Positions 56,026 to 63,239 of a stretch of DNA of 64,000 nt are shown here, one piece after another. Location: contig CANJIS010000001.1 of NCBI GenBank assembly GCA_947474565.1, positions 124,001-188,000 of the forward strand, in the 5' to 3' direction. A program made the translations under genes and the position numbers. The number at the start of each line of letters is the position of its first letter. Position 1 is the first letter of the stretch. Source of the stretch: Alphaproteobacteria bacterium. GTDB lineage: Bacteria; Pseudomonadota; Alphaproteobacteria; Micropepsales; Micropepsaceae. The notes under the pieces were generated by a model. That model did not search any database, was not told where the DNA came from, and saw only the letters and a list, made by a program, of their open reading frames with translations.

Positions 56026-57294
56026 GTGAAACTTCTACTGGTCGGATCGGGCGGCCGCGAACATGCGCTGGCCTGGGCTTTGGCCCAAAGCCCCCTGAAG
56101 CCCAAAATCTATGCCGCCCCCGGCAATGCCGGGATCGCTAGGCACGCCGAGTGCGTGCCGATTGCCGCCACGGATTTCAATGCCCTGAAGGATTTCGCCG
56201 TCGCGCAGAAAATAGACTTCGCAGTGATCGCCGCCGATGCCCAGTTGGTGGGCGGGCTGTGGGATGTGCTGGAAGGCGCAGGCATCAAGGCGCTGGGTCC
56301 ATCCAAAGCCGCCGCCGTGCTGGAAGGCTCCAAAGGTTTTGTCAAAGACCTTTGCGCCGCCAAGGGCATTCCCACCGCCGCCTATCAACGCTTCCGCGAT
56401 GCCGCATCTGCCAAGCGCTTCGCCGATAGCATCGGCTTGCCGGTGGTGATCAAGGCTGACGGCCTGGCCGCGGGCAAAGGCGTCATCATCGCGGGCAGCA
56501 AAGCCGAAAGCGACAAGGCCATCGACTTTATGTTTGAAGGCGGCTTCGGCGACAGCGGCAATGAAGTCGTCATCGAAGAATTCATGGACGGCGAAGAAGC
56601 CAGCTTCTTCGCGCTGTCTGATGGCGAGAATGTCATTGCGCTTGCGGGCGCGCAGGATCACAAGCGCGTCGGCGAAGGCGATACCGGCCCCAACACCGGC
56701 GGCATGGGCGCCTACAGCCCCGCGCCGGTTCTGCCGCCGTCACTGGAACAGGTGGCGATGGATCAGTTCATCAAGCCCACCGTGGCCGCGTTCGCCGAAC
56801 AGGGCCGCCCCTATATGGGCGTGCTCTATCTGGGGCTGATGATCACCAAGACCGGCCCCAAGCTGGTGGAATATAACTGCCGCTTCGGCGACCCGGAGGC
56901 GCAGGTGCTGATGCCGCGCCTGAAAAGCGATTTGCTTTCGGCGCTGATTGCCGCCCGCAACGGCACGCTCAATAAAGTGGCACTGGAATGGAGCGCCGAT
57001 CCCGCCCTCACCGTGGTGATGGCTTCCGGCGGCTATCCCGGGCCGTATGAAAAGGGACATGAGATTTTCGGGCTGGAAGAAGCGGCCCGCATTCCCGGCG
57101 TCACCATCTTCCATGCCGGGACCGAAAATCGGGACGGCAAAATTCTAGCCGTGGGCGGCCGGGTGCTGAATGTCACCGCCACCGGGGCGACCATCGCGCA
57201 GGCGCAGCAAAGGGCTTACGAAGCGGTGGACAAGATTTCCTGGAAAGGCAGCTTCTTCCGCAAAGATATTGGTTGGAGGGCGCTAAAACGCTGA
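56026..57294 (+). CDS. purD: Phosphoribosylamine--glycine ligase
   Basis: 422 residues from a GTG (MKLLLVGSGGREHALAWALA). ATP-grasp enzyme joining glycine to phosphoribosylamine in purine synthesis; cytosolic. Landmarks: CVPIAATDFNALKDFA, VVIKADGLAAGKGVIIA, EEFMDGEEASFFALSDG, NTGGMGAYSPAPVLPP and YNCRFGDPEAQVLMPRL. It is divergent from xseA with a 38-base gap, so the two promoters overlap. Its stop codon lies in the loop of a strong hairpin (57280-57309). Confidence 0.97.
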   Translation: MKLLLVGSGGREHALAWALAQSPLKPKIYAAPGNAGIARHAECVPIAATDFNALKDFAVAQKIDFAVIAADAQLVGGLWDVLEGAGIKALGPSKAAAVLEGSKGFVKDLCAAKGIPTAAYQRFRDAASAKRFADSIGLPVVIKADGLAAGKGVIIAGSKAESDKAIDFMFEGGFGDSGNEVVIEEFMDGEEASFFALSDGENVIALAGAQDHKRVGEGDTGPNTGGMGAYSPAPVLPPSLEQVAMDQFIKPTVAAFAEQGRPYMGVLYLGLMITKTGPKLVEYNCRFGDPEAQVLMPRLKSDLLSALIAARNGTLNKVALEWSADPALTVVMASGGYPGPYEKGHEIFGLEEAARIPGVTIFHAGTENRDGKILAVGGRVLNVTATGATIAQAQQRAYEAVDKISWKGSFFRKDIGWRALKR

Positions 57295-57309
57295 ACCGCG
57301 TTTTAGCGC
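57280..57309 (+). terminator. Perfect hairpin spanning the purD stop codon
   Basis: Eleven-base-pair perfect stem GCGCTAAAACG (57280-57290) with CGTTTTAGCGC (57299-57309), eight-base loop containing the TGA stop. No T run follows, so it is not a classic intrinsic terminator; it may stabilise the 3' end or slow ribosomes. Confidence 0.55.
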
Positions 57310-57378
57310 GTGGGTTGGCGGGCTTTGGCGGGATGATCTTTTTGTTGACACTGACAGCGGCAAGCGGCAACTGACATT

Positions 57379-57999
57379 ATGCTTTTCTGGGCTGGACTCA
57401 TTCTGATTGCGCTTGGGGGTTGCGCCCTTTTCATTGACCGGGCGCTGGCGCACTTCATCTATGACCATGTCAACGCCAGGACCCACAAGTTCGTGGACAG
57501 CATTACCCATTACGCCAAGGCCGGCCATTGGCTGGGGGCGGCGATCCTGGCACTGGCCGGCGCGGCCATCGCCCGGCATTTCGGGGCGCGCGGCGCCGAC
57601 CTGCCGCAACTGATCAATTATCCCCTGGCCTTTATCGCCATGCTGACACTGGGCAGCGCGGTGCTGCATGTCATCAAGCTGGTGCTGGGCCGCCGCCGCC
57701 CGCGCGACGATATGGAAATGGGGCTGTATGGCTTTCAGCCTTTCGCCTTCAACCTGGAATACAATTCCTTCCCGTCCGGCCATTCGCTGACCATCTCTTG
57801 CGTCGCGGTGATCTTCACGTGTGTGTGGCCGGGCTGGTGGCCGCTGTTCTTCGCCATCGCGTTCGTTCTGGCCAGCACGCGCGCGTTGCTGACGGCGCAT
57901 TTCCTCAGCGACATTCTGATTGGCGCGGGTATCGGCATTCTGGCCGGGCGCGAAGTGCTGCTGCTGGGCTTCCCGGGTTACGCGCCGGGTTGGTTCTGA
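57379..57999 (+). CDS. PAP2-family membrane phosphatase
   Basis: 206 residues with about five membrane helices. The three PAP2 motifs are complete: KLVLGRRRPRD, SFPSGHSLTISC and STRALLTAHFLSD. Such enzymes dephosphorylate lipid phosphates (phosphatidate, undecaprenyl pyrophosphate or lipid A). The context, close to envelope and phosphate genes, does not settle the substrate. DUF1801 starts one base after its stop. Confidence 0.93.
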   Translation: MLFWAGLILIALGGCALFIDRALAHFIYDHVNARTHKFVDSITHYAKAGHWLGAAILALAGAAIARHFGARGADLPQLINYPLAFIAMLTLGSAVLHVIKLVLGRRRPRDDMEMGLYGFQPFAFNLEYNSFPSGHSLTISCVAVIFTCVWPGWWPLFFAIAFVLASTRALLTAHFLSDILIGAGIGILAGREVLLLGFPGYAPGWF

Positions 58000-58000
58000 C

Positions 58001-58429
58001 GTGACGGCGTCGGCGACCATTTCCAAGCACATCGCCGGGATCAAGGACTGGCGCGGCAAGACATTCGCCACCGTGCGCAAGGTCATACTTTCCGCCGACA
58101 AAGACATCGTCGAAGAATTAAAATGGATGGGCAGCCCGGTCTGGTCGAAGGACGGCATGATCGCGGTCGCCAATGCGCACAAGGGCAAGGTGAAGCTTAC
58201 CTTCGCCCATGGTGCACATGTCGCCGATCCGGCCAAACTGTTCAACGATGGCTTTGGGGGCAATGAACGCCGCGCGATTGATTTCTTCGAGACCGACAAG
58301 GTGAAAGAGACTGCGCTGAAGGCGCTGGTCAAAGCCGCGATTGCGTACAATCAGGCAGGCTTGAAAAAGAACAATCCGAAGAAGACGGTGAAGAAAAAGA
58401 AGAAGAAGACGCCGAGCCTTAAGGCCTAA
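58001..58429 (+). CDS. DUF1801 (YdhG/YjbR-like) protein
   Basis: 142 residues from a GTG one base after the PAP2 stop. DUF1801 core: KTFATVRKVILSADKDIVEE, LKWMGSPVWSKDGMIAVANA, HKGKVKLTFAHGAHVADPAK and KALVKAAIAYNQ. The C-terminus is a Lys-rich tail (KKTVKKKKKKTPSLKA), odd for the family and possibly nucleic-acid binding. Function unknown. Probably co-transcribed with the PAP2 gene. Element A6 follows directly. Confidence 0.85.
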   Translation: MTASATISKHIAGIKDWRGKTFATVRKVILSADKDIVEELKWMGSPVWSKDGMIAVANAHKGKVKLTFAHGAHVADPAKLFNDGFGGNERRAIDFFETDKVKETALKALVKAAIAYNQAGLKKNNPKKTVKKKKKKTPSLKA

Positions 58430-58436
58430 GCCAACC

Positions 58437-58571
58437 TGTCATTCCCGGCGAGCGCTGCACGCTTTGCGTGCGGCGTGAGGGAAGGGAACCCAGGTCTATA
58501 AACTGGGTCGGTCCTGCTACCTGGGTCCCCTTCCCTTGCTCAGGCTGCGCCTTCGCTCGCCGGGGATGACA
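58437..58571. repeat. Inverted-repeat element A, copy 6
   Basis: Outer arms TGTCATTCCCGGCGAGC and GCTCGCCGGGGATGACA; inner arms GGGAAGGGAACCCAGGT and ACCTGGGTCCCCTTCCC. Left variable hairpin GCACGC (58457-58462) with GCGTGC (58466-58471). It ends seven bases before the GIY-YIG stop; its right arm is repeated directly on the other side of that gene. Confidence 0.9.
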
Positions 58572-58578
58572 CCGAGGG

Positions 58579-58863
58579 TCAGATCAGGCCCGGTGACAGA
58601 TCATTCCAACCGGAATTTTCTTTTTCGATCAGCCTGATTTTCCAGGCGCGATCCCAGCCCTTGATTTGTTTTTCGCGTTCGATGGCGGTGCGGACATCTT
58701 CGTGGATTTCGTACCAGACCAGAATTTCCACGCCATACTTCTTGGTGAAGCCCGGCACCTGCCTCTCCTTGTGCTCACCGGTGCGGCGGGCAACATCATT
58801 GGTCACGCCCGTGTAGAGCGTACCGTTGCGTTGACTGGCGAGCATGTAAACAAAATAGATCAT
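58579..58863 (-). CDS. GIY-YIG nuclease family protein
   Basis: 94 residues, the single-domain UPF0213/YhbQ size. The GIY-YIG signature appears as MIYFVYMLASQRNGTLYTGV with TNDVARRTGEHK, then the conserved YGVEILVWYEIHEDVRTAIE and REKQIKGWDRAWKIRLIEKE. Potentially a small structure-specific or non-specific endonuclease; the biological role of free-standing forms is unknown. Both ends are tightly bracketed by element A: A6 ends seven bases from its stop and half element A7 begins eleven bases from its start. Confidence 0.92.
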   Translation of the reverse strand: MIYFVYMLASQRNGTLYTGVTNDVARRTGEHKERQVPGFTKKYGVEILVWYEIHEDVRTAIEREKQIKGWDRAWKIRLIEKENSGWNDLSPGLI

Positions 58864-58874
58864 TTGTTTCGTCT

Positions 58875-58922
58875 GCCTGGGTCCCCTTCCCTCGGCACTA
58901 CGCGCCTCGCCGGGGATGACAC
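58875..58922 (+). repeat. Element A half copy (right arm only), copy 7
   Basis: GCCTGGGTCCCCTTCCC, hairpin GGCAC/GCGCC-like, CTCGCCGGGGATGACAC: the right half of element A in the same orientation as the right half of A6. With A6 it forms direct repeats around the GIY-YIG gene. Both right arms are followed by near-identical bases (ACCGAG and ACTGAG). Confidence 0.82.
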
Positions 58923-58926
58923 TGAG

Positions 58927-59376
58927 TTATCGGCGTGCCCTAAAAAAATCCCGAAGAATTTCGCCTGCACCTGCCGCGTCACCGGCGCGGGCAATCACCG
59001 GCCGGTGATGGCAGGTCGCCTGTTCGAAAAAGCGCGCGCCGTGCAGCACCGCGCCGCCCTTGGGATCGTCCGCCGCGAAAACCAGCCGCGCCACACGCGC
59101 CAGCGCGATGGCGCCGGCGCACATGGCGCAAGGCTCCAGCGACACGAACAATTGCGTGCCGGTGAGCCGCTCATTGCCCAACGCCAACGCCCCTGCCCGC
59201 ATCACCAGCATTTCGGCATGGGCGGTGGGGTCTTTGCGTTCAACAATCCGGTTGCCGTCCTGGGCCAAAAGCGCGCCATCGGCGGCAAGCAAGACCGCCC
59301 CAACCGGCACTTCGCCCCGTGTGGCCGCCGCTTTGGCTTCGGCCAGCGCCAGTGCTATGGCTTCCTCGTCATCCAT
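58927..59376 (-). CDS. tadA: tRNA-specific adenosine deaminase
   Basis: 149 residues from MDDEEAIALALAEAKAAATR (an ATG three codons upstream is possible). Zinc deaminase converting A34 to inosine in tRNA-Arg: HAE motif with H53 and E55 (DPTAHAEMLVMRAG) and PCAMC zinc cysteines C83 and C86 (LEPCAMCAGAIALARV). Cytosolic. It is head to head with rluB with almost no gap. Confidence 0.95.
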   Translation of the reverse strand: MDDEEAIALALAEAKAAATRGEVPVGAVLLAADGALLAQDGNRIVERKDPTAHAEMLVMRAGALALGNERLTGTQLFVSLEPCAMCAGAIALARVARLVFAADDPKGGAVLHGARFFEQATCHHRPVIARAGDAAGAGEILRDFFRARR

Positions 59377-59386
59377 GGAGGCCATT

Positions 59387-60307
59387 TTGGCCGAAGAAAC
59401 AGACGATAGCGATAGGGGCGATAGCGAGACCGCCGATAGCGGGCGCGATGGCGACCGCATTGCCAAGTTTATCGCCCGGGCCGGCATCTGCTCGCGCCGC
59501 GACGCGGAAAAGCTGGTCGCGGAAGGCCGCGTGGTCATGGACGGCAAGATCGTCGCCAGCCCCGCCGTAAAAGTCATGCCCCACAATGTCGTTGTGGTGG
59601 ACGGCAAGCCGCTGCCCGCACCCGAAGGGGCGCGGCTGTGGCGCTATCACAAACCATCCGGCCTGGTGACCACGCACAAGGACGAAAAAGACCGGCCCAC
59701 CGTCTTCGCCAATCTGCCCAAGAGCCTGGGACGCGTCGTGTCGGTGGGACGGCTGGATTACAATTCCGAAGGCCTGCTGCTGCTGACCAATGACGGCCAG
59801 ATTGCGCGGATGCTGGAAATGCCGTCTTCCGGCTGGATACGAAAATACCGGGCGCGGCTGTTCGGCAAGGTGACGCAGGCCGATCTGGAAAAGCTCGCCA
59901 CCGGCGCCACCATCGCGGGCGTCACCTATGGCCCCATCCTGGCCGACATCGAACGCACCAAGGGCATGTATAGCTGGGTGCAGGTGTCGCTGAAGGAAGG
60001 CAAGAACCGCGAAGTCAAACGGGTGATGGAATCGCTGGGGCTGAAAGTCGCCCGGCTGATCCGCATTTCCTATGGCCCGTTCCAGCTTGGCCAATTGGCC
60101 GAAGGCGCAGTGGAGGAAATTCCCGCCAAGCTGTGGCGGCCTTCGCTTGGCATCACCGCCAAAAAACAGGTAGAAGCCGACCACGACAAGCCTTGGGAAA
60201 AGCCCCCTTCCGCCAAATCCAAAGGCGGAAAAAAGGCTGCGGGCACGGTCGAAAAGTCATCCGGCGCCAAAGCGCCTGCGAAAAAAGGTAAAGGCTGGAC
60301 ACCATGA
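59387..60307 (+). CDS. rluB: Large-subunit rRNA pseudouridine synthase (RluB family)
   Basis: 306 residues from a TTG: GGAGG (59377-59381) lies five bases before it, a better fit than the ATG at 59375, which has no such site. S4 domain (RIAKFIARAGICSRRDAEKL), then the synthase core with catalytic Asp in VGRLDYNSEGLLLLTNDG, then KNREVKRVMESLGLKVARLI and SYGPFQLGQL. A Lys-rich C-terminal tail (KSKGGKKAAG) follows. The 5' end carries an acidic stretch (ETDDSDRGDSETAD). Confidence 0.94.
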   Translation: MAEETDDSDRGDSETADSGRDGDRIAKFIARAGICSRRDAEKLVAEGRVVMDGKIVASPAVKVMPHNVVVVDGKPLPAPEGARLWRYHKPSGLVTTHKDEKDRPTVFANLPKSLGRVVSVGRLDYNSEGLLLLTNDGQIARMLEMPSSGWIRKYRARLFGKVTQADLEKLATGATIAGVTYGPILADIERTKGMYSWVQVSLKEGKNREVKRVMESLGLKVARLIRISYGPFQLGQLAEGAVEEIPAKLWRPSLGITAKKQVEADHDKPWEKPPSAKSKGGKKAAGTVEKSSGAKAPAKKGKGWTP

Positions 60308-60528
60308 AGAAGAACAAGCAACCGAAGCTGCCGCCGCCCTATGCCGCCGAAGTGAAAGACCATCGCCACTCCGGCACCTTCGAAGTGCTGGTGCCGGTGC
60401 CGGATCGCAACAAGCCGGTGAAAGCGCCCCCCTCATTCGAAACCCTCCAGGCTGCGGAAAACTGGATCCACAGCCCAGAGGGCAAGGAATTCATCGCCGA
60501 TACGATGGAAGAAGCCCGAAAAGGCTAA
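60304..60528 (+). CDS. Small hypothetical protein after rluB
   Basis: 74 residues: MKKNKQPKLPPPYAAEVKDH, then SGTFEVLVPVPDRNKPVKAP and FETLQAAENWIHSPEGKEFI. The last part looks like a short helical pair. No family recognised. It overlaps the rluB stop by four bases (ATGA), so it is co-translated with rluB. Convergent with the next gene. Confidence 0.7.
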   Translation: MKKNKQPKLPPPYAAEVKDHRHSGTFEVLVPVPDRNKPVKAPPSFETLQAAENWIHSPEGKEFIADTMEEARKG

Positions 60529-60533
60529 TCGTT

Positions 60534-60833
60534 TTACGGGCTGCTGTTGCGCAGCCAGAAGCCATCATCATCGAACGGCTGGCCGTTGCGCAGCGGTCCA
60601 TTCATGTTGGCCGCGCCGGTGACCGAGCCGGATATACCGGCGGTCGGCGCCGCAAGATCATCGGCGACCTTGCCGCCCGAAGGCTGGGTGGTGCCGATGT
60701 TACGGCCCGAGGGGCTTTCGCCATATTCAATCGAGCGGCCATGCACGCCCGGATTCTGGCTGGCGGCATCGGCATAGGCCATGCCGGTGAACGCAATGGT
60801 GGCCGTGGCGGCGAGGATGATAAGTTTCTTCAT
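60534..60833 (-). CDS. Small exported hypothetical protein
   Basis: 99 residues from the ATG behind AGGAGA. Signal peptide MKKLIILAATATIAFTGMAY, cut near ADA, then a Gly/Ser/Pro-rich mature part (SIEYGESPSGRNIGTTQPSG, LAAPTAGISGSVTGAANMNG) with no Cys. Likely disordered and periplasmic. No family recognised. Confidence 0.7.
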   Translation of the reverse strand: MKKLIILAATATIAFTGMAYADAASQNPGVHGRSIEYGESPSGRNIGTTQPSGGKVADDLAAPTAGISGSVTGAANMNGPLRNGQPFDDDGFWLRNSSP

Positions 60834-61144
60834 GGTGTTCTCCTGTCGTCTCAAGTCCCTTCTTCGTTTTTGATAACGTCACATGTTTACGAAGGCTCCC
60901 CTCGGGAACCGGCGTGCGCGGCGGGGACTCAGCTTCTATTTTTCCGCATGGAGGGAACATTGCGGGGTTCCATGATGGTTTCCGCCCTTCCGCAAAAGCC
61001 AAGCGATTTCTCCTGATTTGGCACACCGCGCACGCCGGTTTTTCCCGCTTTTCCGCACTTTGCGGGCACAAAGGGTATCGCCCCGGTAACGCTTCGTTAG
61101 CGCGGCGCGGTTAACCTCGCATTTGGGTTTTCCGGGAGACCCCG
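60834..61144. other. Divergent promoter region, no gene seen
   Basis: 311 bases between the exported protein gene (leftward) and the Sel1 gene (rightward). A GGAAC at 60954-60958 is followed 18 bases later by GGTT, which does not fit EcfG spacing. A symmetric GGAAC-N7-GTTCC site covers the same spot. No clear sigma70 boxes by eye. Confidence 0.4.
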
Positions 61145-61741
61145 ATGCGTAAACTGACCATTGCCGCTCTTGTCATCTGCTTTGCCGCCGCCGCGACCGC
61201 GGCGTTCGCCGGCCCGTTTGAAAACGGCGCCGACGCTTTCCGCCGCGGCGATTACCAGGGCGCCATGAACGCCTGGCGCAGCCTCGCTGCTACCGACGCC
61301 ATGGTGCAGAACAATATCGGCATCATGTACAAAGGCGGCCGCGGCGTTTCGCGCGATTACAACATGGCCATGCAGTGGTTCTCCCGCTCCGCCGCCAACG
61401 GCAACAGCTTCGGCCAGAACAATATGGGCGGCATCTACCGCGACGGCCTTGGCGTGCAGCGCGACTATGCCCGCGCGCAGACCTTCTTCCGTGCCGGCGC
61501 CCAGCAGGGCAATGCCGGCGCCCAGATCAATCTGGGTCTGATGCTGATGCAGGACCAGGGCAATCGCCCCGATCCGGTTCAGGCTTATATGTGGTTCGAC
61601 CTCGCCGCCCAGCAGGGCATGCAACAGGCCGTTTCCTACCGCAACCAGGTGCGCCAGCGCATGAGCAACGCCGATGTGGCGACGGCGACCAACGCCTCGC
61701 AGCGCTGCCGCGCCAACAACTTCAAGAATTGCGCAGCCTAA
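61145..61741 (+). CDS. Exported Sel1-repeat protein
   Basis: 198 residues. Signal peptide MRKLTIAALVICFAAAATAA, cut near AFA. Three or four Sel1-like repeats (about 45-150): AWRSLAATDAMVQNNIGIMY, GVSRDYNMAMQWFSRSAANG, NMGGIYRDGLGVQRDYARAQ and NLGLMLMQDQGNRPDPVQAY. They form a solenoid for protein contacts, probably in the periplasm. Two Cys near the C-terminus (RCRANNFKNC). A terminator follows. Partner unknown. Confidence 0.88.
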   Translation: MRKLTIAALVICFAAAATAAFAGPFENGADAFRRGDYQGAMNAWRSLAATDAMVQNNIGIMYKGGRGVSRDYNMAMQWFSRSAANGNSFGQNNMGGIYRDGLGVQRDYARAQTFFRAGAQQGNAGAQINLGLMLMQDQGNRPDPVQAYMWFDLAAQQGMQQAVSYRNQVRQRMSNADVATATNASQRCRANNFKNCAA

Positions 61742-61769
61742 AGACTAGCCTCGTCCTCTAGACGGCGGC

Positions 61770-61803
61770 AAAGGCGCGGACTCCGGTCCACGCCTTTTCT
61801 GTT
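61770..61803 (+). terminator. Intrinsic terminator of the Sel1 gene
   Basis: Stem AAAGGCG-GGAC paired with GTCC-CGCCTTT with one mismatch, TCCG loop, then a T-rich end (TTTTCTGTTT). Confidence 0.75.
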
Positions 61804-61856
61804 TGGGGCGCGTGCTTCAGGATTGCCCTGATGCATCTTCTGCTTAGTATCGCGCC

Positions 61857-63137
61857 ATGCATTCCGAAGCCCTCACCGCTTTAGCCTTGTTGCTCGCCGC
61901 CGCCGTGGTGATGGGGCTGGCCATGTCGCGCTGCCGCCTGCCCGCCGCTGCAGGCTTTATCCTGATTGGCGTGGCCGGCGGCCCCAGCGGCTTTTCCCTG
62001 ATCGACCCCACCCCCATGATCGCCACCATGGCCGATCTGGGCGTGCTGATGCTGCTGTTCCTGATCGGCATGGAATTGCGGCTGCAGTCTTTCCGCAAGC
62101 TGCTTCCACTCGCCCTGGGCGTGACCATCGCCACCATCCTGCTGATCGCTTCCACCGTCTGGCTGTTCACCTTCTATGTCCATGGCGAACTCAAGGGCGG
62201 CATCGTCATCGGCTTCATGCTGTCGATCTCATCCACCGCCGTGGCGATGAAGATGATGAACGATGTGGGCGAAAAGACTACCAACGCCGGGCGTCTGTCG
62301 GTGGCAATATTGGTGGCGCAGGATCTGGCCGTGGTGCCGCTGCTGCTGATCACCAACGGCATGGGCGGGGATGTAGAGGGCAGCCTGTTCGGCATTGCCT
62401 GGCGGCTGGCTCTGGCGCTGGCCTTGCTGGTGGGCTTCATCGCAGCCTTGAGCAAAGTCAAAAGCTTCCGCTTTCCCGGCGACCAGTATCTGCTGAAGGA
62501 TTTCGATGTCGGCACGCTGGGCATTGTCGGCCTGTGCTTTGCCGCCGCCGCGCTGTCGAGCCTGATCAGCTTGTCGCCGGCGCTGGGCGCGTTCCTGGGC
62601 GGCTTGCTACTGGGCCATTCGACTTTATGCCGCGCCGCCGAAAGCATGACGGCGCCGATCCAGTCCATTCTTCTGTTCGTCTTCTTCCTGTCGGTGGGCC
62701 TGCTGATCGATCTGCAATATCTGCGCGAACAGATGTGGGTGATCCTGGCGGCGCTGGTGGTGGTGACGGGCGGAAAAACATTCCTCAACTGGCTGCTGCT
62801 GATGATCGCGGGCGAGCCCTTCGACACCGCAGTACAGTCGTCGCTGTTCCTGTCGCCGGTGGGAGAATTCTCGTTCGTGATCGCGGGCGCAGGGCTGGCG
62901 GCGGGCGCACTCAGCGCCTCGGGCTACAAGCTGGCCATCGCGGTGATCGCCATGTCGCTGCTGGCGACGCCGATCTGGTTCCTGATGGCGCGGCTGATGC
63001 ACAAAGTGGTGCTGGGCCAGGCGCGAATTCTGGGGTTTGACCTGGCGGGTTTGAGATTGTGGGGCGGTCAAGCGCAGTTGCAGGCCGCTGCCGCCGGTGC
63101 CGAAAAAGAATGGGATCCGGGACAGTCAGGCCTGTGA
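61857..63137 (+). CDS. CPA2-type cation:proton antiporter
   Basis: 426 residues, about twelve membrane helices. Kef/CPA2 transporter: CRLPAAAGFILIGVAGGPSG, MADLGVLMLLFLIGMELRLQ (a family core helix), MLSISSTAVAMKMMNDVGEK and VAILVAQDLAVVPLLLI (the paired Gln-Asp of the ion site region), then SLSPALGAFLGGLLLG. No TrkA-N regulatory domain at the C-terminus, so it is shorter than KefB/KefC. The exchanged cation is unknown. Stands alone. Confidence 0.93.
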   Translation: MHSEALTALALLLAAAVVMGLAMSRCRLPAAAGFILIGVAGGPSGFSLIDPTPMIATMADLGVLMLLFLIGMELRLQSFRKLLPLALGVTIATILLIASTVWLFTFYVHGELKGGIVIGFMLSISSTAVAMKMMNDVGEKTTNAGRLSVAILVAQDLAVVPLLLITNGMGGDVEGSLFGIAWRLALALALLVGFIAALSKVKSFRFPGDQYLLKDFDVGTLGIVGLCFAAAALSSLISLSPALGAFLGGLLLGHSTLCRAAESMTAPIQSILLFVFFLSVGLLIDLQYLREQMWVILAALVVVTGGKTFLNWLLLMIAGEPFDTAVQSSLFLSPVGEFSFVIAGAGLAAGALSASGYKLAIAVIAMSLLATPIWFLMARLMHKVVLGQARILGFDLAGLRLWGGQAQLQAAAAGAEKEWDPGQSGL

Positions 63138-63163
63138 GACAGCCCTAGCAATCCAGTTTGTAT

Positions 63164-63239
63164 CCGCTGCCGCTCGCCCAAGCTCGCGGCGGCTCACGAC
63201 TTTCGCAGGTCCACTGGACCTGCTCATGCGCTTTGCGCA
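63164..63239 (-). repeat. Three-hairpin element C, copy 3 (overlaps end of the cation transporter gene)
   Basis: Read on the minus strand: hairpin 1 TGCGC/GCGCA around AAA (63227-63239), the transporter stop inside TGAGCAGGTC, hairpin 2 GCAGGTCC with GGACCTGC around AGT, then GCCGCGAGCTTGGGCGAGCGGC. The first hairpin lies in the last codons of the gene. Confidence 0.78.

Noticed and set aside
57291-57374. Short frame after purD ending with a hydrophobic stretch (MIFLLTLTAASGN)
   Set aside because: It has no acceptable start codon with a ribosome-binding site and begins in the purD hairpin; too short to support.
60954-60980. Possible EcfG promoter (GGAAC then GGTT) before the Sel1 gene
   Set aside because: Spacing is 18 and the -10 is GGTT rather than CGTT, outside the accepted pattern.
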